Positions 60,234 through 64,000 of a stretch of DNA of 64,000 nucleotides are shown here, in pieces. Location: contig JAITYX010000030.1 in NCBI GenBank assembly GCA_021018815.1, positions 2,557,001-2,621,000 of the forward strand, read 5' to 3'. Each line of letters opens with the position of its first letter. Position 1 is the stretch's first letter. The position numbers and the translations under genes are program-made. The notes beneath the pieces are model-generated. The model worked only from the letters and a program-made list of their open reading frames with translations, had not been told where the DNA came from and did no database searches. Origin of the DNA: Talinum fruticosum (lineage: Eukaryota; Streptophyta; Magnoliopsida; Caryophyllales; Talinaceae).

Positions 60234-62595
60234 CCTCTTAATCTACGTTCATTTAGTTGCTTCGACACTATTCTCATTGCCCCTTTATTCATTATCTCCC
60301 CTCCGCCCCCAATCTTCCTCCTCTAAAAGTCGTCAACCTATAGCAAATTCATGAATTCTTACCATTTATTTCTTAACGGATTCCTTAATCTCACTTCTCT
60401 TTACAGTCAGATAATCAGCCATAAAATTCACCCCATACTATCCTCGACCTTTTTCATTATTTTTCTCCCTTACTACCACGTACACGTACAACCATAGCTT
60501 TCGACATAAAAAGATGTGTTATTATTAAGAAACAACAAACAAACACACAAAAACTAGCAGCTCCATGTCTCATACACAGCCTAATACAACCACAGCAAAG
60601 TTTGACAATGATGTGAAAATAATTGAAGATATTGTTGCATGTGATGACAATAAAAGTACTTGACCCACTTATGTCAGTTTCTTTGTTTTATTTTTCCTAC
60701 CTATCGAAACTTTGGCAAAAACTCTTACCACTTCAAGTATCCATTCCTAGCTTCTCATCCACCTTTTATTGGGGTTAGGATTCTCAATTTTTATTTTTAT
60801 TTTTATTTTTTTAAATTTTAATATCTCAAACTTTGAATAATGTTGCTCACAATATCCCGAATTATTAATTGACCAGTTAAATTTTTACCTTTAACACTAA
60901 TACTTTTTAATATCCCATACTTTGAAAAATTGGTGTATCAGTTGTTCCGTAATTGGGGCAACTATAAGGTTAATTTTTCAAAATATAAAATATTAAAAAA
61001 ATTAGTGTTAAAAGTAAGAATGTTACTGAACCAATTAACAATTCGAGATATTATGAACAACATGACTCAAAGTTCAAGTATATTAAAATCCAATAATACT
61101 TTTATTTTCCCCTCCTCCCTCCCTCTCCAAAAGCAATAGTCCAAGCCTATGAAAAACTGTGAGTTGATGCACATCAAATCTGAGATGTATTCATCATGCC
61201 TTTGTTTTCTTATCATCAACATACCCACAAATCTGATCTACAGCTTGGTAATAAGGAATCTTTTTTTTTCTCCGATATTGTTGTTTTGCACATTTTATGG
61301 GGGCCAATGAATTTAATAAGCCAGTCATTTCATGTTGGTACTTTCTCAATTTTTAGGGAGGAAAATGGATTCCAACCCTTTTTGAAAAAAATTCTTTAAT
61401 GGATAATAGGTAATTTTATAATTCACGGGCAAAAGTTTTATATACATCTATCAAAAACCCCCTTCCTATATATCCCAGTTACGAAATACAGTTATAAAAT
61501 ATTATTAGAGCACGGATTTCGGATTTGTTGGGCTCTCTCTATTATGAGATTTGATTCAAGATCAACTTTAAAGTTATCTTGATTCTAATGCAGTTTGACT
61601 TGGTTTATTACACTTTTAAAATTTGACCATGTTGTGATTTTTTAGGGTAGAAATGCAATGTTATAAGGTTATTATCCCTATATATGTTGTTACGTTAATT
61701 TTTATGCATGTGTCTCATAAATCTATTTGACTATTAATTCATTAGTTTTAAATCCAATCGATATAATAGGATATTTGAGGACACTTGATCAAAATATATT
61801 CAACTATAACTTTCATTCAACGGTTTATGTTAGTAGCTACACTACAATATTATCCAAATATTAGAAGTACATATTTTCATGTCACATGTTAAAAAGTTAT
61901 ACTTTGATATTGAGGGGGGAATAATTTTACCGCAAGCTTGTGCCTTCTTTTTTTAACATTTTGCATTTTCATAATCCAAGCTAAGACTTCATTTCTCAAT
62001 CTTTTTGCCTTTTTTTTGTGGTTATTTTAATATGCTTATATTATATCTTCTATTCAACGTTCAAAAGCTATATACAAATAATGTGAAAAATATAAGATAA
62101 TACAAAATATCAATAATTTAAACCGTTGATTACCGATCTATAGAGTGTTTTTTAATCATCCTATAATAAAATAAACTTATAAGCAAGACATTTACGAGGT
62201 ATCATAAATTATTAAAATCAATAAACTATCCACTGCTTTATAATATAAGGAACAAAGGAACAAATTTTTTTTAAAAAAAGAAGATAAAATTACTCATACT
62301 AGTTAAATAAAGGGTCCAATAATCACTGAAAAGAGAGGTTATATAAATATATAGCACATAAAAAACATACCTGAATATATATATTATAGTATACAAATAC
62401 AAAGCAAACCATAACAATACAACCTTGGAAACTTAGCTTTTTAGACATATGAAGCTTCCCAATAATTAGATATAAATATATGGCTCTCAATCTATGATTT
62501 ATATATAAAATAAAAGTCATATTTCTTTTTGACCAATAAAACCTCCTCCAAATTAATTAGTGCCACTAAATAATATGATTAAGTAAACCAGCCAA
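60234..62595. other. Intergenic DNA, no gene seen
   Basis: AT-rich. The open frames at 60930-61139 and 61196-61399 lack any protein motif. Confidence 0.45.
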
Positions 62596-63696
62596 TCAAG
62601 CCAGCTCTTGATTCTTCTCTACTACCCTCACTCCCCTTGCAGATCTCAGCAAATTTGCCTGAAAATTAATCACGAGGGTCAGCCACCCTTCATTAATTGT
62701 TAATTATACAAACCTTAGCTTAATATCCAAAAAAATAACAATTCAACGTATTTTGTGGATATTGTTAAGACTTTATATGTACGGACTAAACATACACAGT
62801 CTTATTTTTTAAATAAAGACGAATGATTTTTATTGACTAGCATATAACAAATCAATCGTAGTTGAATGAGATATTTTAATACTTTTTTCGTCTTTAATCC
62901 TCCAAATTAATCAGGGTCAAACCAACTAAAGACCCATAAAGGACAGAGAATAAAATTGTTCATTTTAATTAAAAAAAGTGAAAAAAATTATAATGAAATA
63001 ATTTTCTTAAAATCGAGTAAACATGAAGATGAATAGGTTGTTCAAAATTAGCTATTTTTTTATAAAAATATGTCTTTAAAGAGAGGATATTAGTAAAAAA
63101 CATCCAAAATGTAGCTTTTATATATAATTAATTAAGTTTTTTTAAAAAAGGAATATATTGCTTGCCTGGTCTTCAGTGATTTCAACAGCAAATCCATCAA
63201 CAATGACAAGAGACAAAGTCTTGGTATAGCTCCCAGGCTCCAGGGTTCGAGCAAGAACCTCATCGTGCTTTCTACTTAGATAAGAATCCAGCTCATACGC
63301 ACCTCTTTTTGACCTATAATTATACATAAATACATATAAAATGATATTTTAAACCGATTATATTATAATATTTAGTACATTATCTAATTGTTCAAATCCA
63401 TATATTTAAATAGTATCGATATATCTTTTTGAAGACATTCGATAAAATTGGAACAACATCGATCTAAAGGTCAAATATAGTGACGTTGTAAACTCTTATT
63501 ATGAAAAGCAAATCGAATAAAAAGATATGTCATTTGAGAGAGAGAACAATGTAGATAAGTTTTCGGATTCTTCTTTAAAAAAAGGAAAAAGAAATGTGGT
63601 ACAACAAGTTAAGGAAGCCTACCTATTTGCTCGAAGGCGCTCATATTCAGGATCGAAGTTCATGAAAACGAAGTACTGCTCCCTTTGCTTACATGC

Positions 63697-63699
<3 letters not shown>
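62596..63699 (-). CDS. Small I9 (subtilisin-propeptide-like) protein, candidate protease inhibitor
   Basis: Three exons on the minus strand, 63699-63623, 63313-63166 and 62658-62596, give 95 residues. The order is the inhibitor I9 fold: EQYFVFMNFDPEYERLRANR (first strand), YELDSYLSRKHDEVLART (helix), SYTKTLSLVIVDGFAVEIT (central strand with the DGFAVEI motif), DQANLLRSARGVRVVEKNQE (second helix and last strand), then LA-stop. Closest resemblance is the propeptide of SBT2-type subtilases (YSYRHLINGFAVHI in relatives), but here no protease follows. The protein therefore stands alone, as do plant subtilisin-propeptide-like inhibitors. Intron 2 starts with GC (CAG|GCAAGC) and ends TTTTCAG. No signal peptide, so probably cytosolic. 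The (GA)n leader ends one base before the ATG. Inhibitory function is inferred from fold. Confidence 0.85.

Positions 63700-63700
<1 letters not shown>

Positions 63701-63762
<62 letters not shown>
63701..63762. repeat. (CT)31 / (GA)31 microsatellite in the leader of the I9 gene
   Basis: About 62 bp of pure CT on the plus strand, so GA on the coding strand, ending one base before the ATG at 63699. GA-rich leader tracts are common in plants, but immediate contact with the start codon is unusual. Confidence 0.95.
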
Positions 63763-63765
<3 letters not shown>

Positions 63766-64000
63766 GTAATTATTTGGGAGGTGGAATGCATTACAATGAC
63801 GCTGGAACTCCATATGCTCTGTATTTATAAAAGAAAAAAATGGAGCCTTCTACTTCTAGTCAAGGCTTCAAGTCAAGGTAATAATTTGGTAAACCCCCAA
63901 AAAAAAGTCAAGGTAAAAATTCAATTTTTATTTCTCTCTTGATCTCTGGCATTCTCCTTTCTTTTTCTTTTCTTTTTCTTTTCTTTTTTTCCCTCCTCTT
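63763..64000. other. Upstream region of the I9 gene
   Basis: On the minus strand CTTTTATAAATAC (63821-63833) is a TATA candidate, lying about 125 bp upstream of the start codon. The rest is AT-rich and ends in a CT/T-rich run at the window edge. Confidence 0.4.

Noticed and set aside
63527..63942. Frames through the CT microsatellite
   Set aside because: Ser-Leu dipeptide repeats are simply the translation of (CT)n.
1..64000. tRNA, rRNA and CRISPR
   Set aside because: Looked for cloverleaf-like A/B-box pairs, rRNA and regularly spaced repeats; only loose SINE-type boxes were found.

Overview
The window is nuclear DNA from a flowering plant, almost certainly a eudicot. It is AT-rich, its genes carry GT-AG introns from tens of bases to about 2.6 kb, and the products are plant families (3xHMG-box protein, GABA-transporter-like AAAP permease, group III WRKY, SMP-30/strictosidine-synthase-like protein, subtilisin-propeptide-like protein). 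There are no operons, CRISPR arrays or bacterial signals. Long intergenic stretches hold MITE-like elements, microsatellites and retrotransposon remains.

Layout. 0.7-3.3 kb: three-HMG-box chromatin gene (+) with two mitosis-type MSA promoter motifs, followed by a 285-bp tandem duplication. 6.6-11.2 kb: seven-exon GABA-transporter-2-like gene (+). 11.2-20.4 kb: gene-poor, with one RNase H-like retroelement scrap at 14.1 kb. 20.5-21.1 kb: intronless plant-specific gene (+). 21.3-25 kb: MITE-like elements. 25.4-28.8 kb: plastid-type membrane protein gene (+). 29.7-31.4 kb: group III WRKY gene (-) with W-boxes upstream. 35.0-36.2 kb: element with ~128-bp terminal inverted repeats. 37.7-38.9 kb: exons of an unrecognised gene Y (-). 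39.7-40.4 kb: His-rich gene (+). 41.8-42.9 kb: SMP-30/NHL-like membrane-anchored gene (+). 43.7-47.6 kb: exons of an unrecognised gene X (-), with short His/Asn/Cys-rich ORFs on the opposite strand in its introns. 48.4-49.0 kb: Lys/Ser-rich gene (+). 49.9-53.7 kb: alpha/beta-hydrolase gene of the TEX30/KANSL3-like type (-). 54.0-58.5 kb: decayed L1-type LINE bounded by a perfect 16-bp target-site duplication, with a nested hAT-like element; a 3' fragment of a related LINE lies at 60.0-60.2 kb. 62.6-63.7 kb: small I9 propeptide-type gene (-) with a GC-AG intron.

The most important pattern is that at least five otherwise clean genes (GABA transporter, WRKY, His-rich, SMP-30-like twice, hydrolase) and probably gene X each break at a point where one missing base, usually inside a homopolymer, restores the family-typical protein. 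All are -1 shifts. This looks more like a consensus-sequence artefact than independent pseudogenisation, and automatic annotation will truncate these genes.

The genes are unrelated neighbours and do not form a pathway. The most unusual items are the conserved 3'-terminal hairpin of the LINE family, the antisense nest of low-complexity ORFs inside gene X, the GC-AG intron, and the (GA)n tract ending one base before a start codon.
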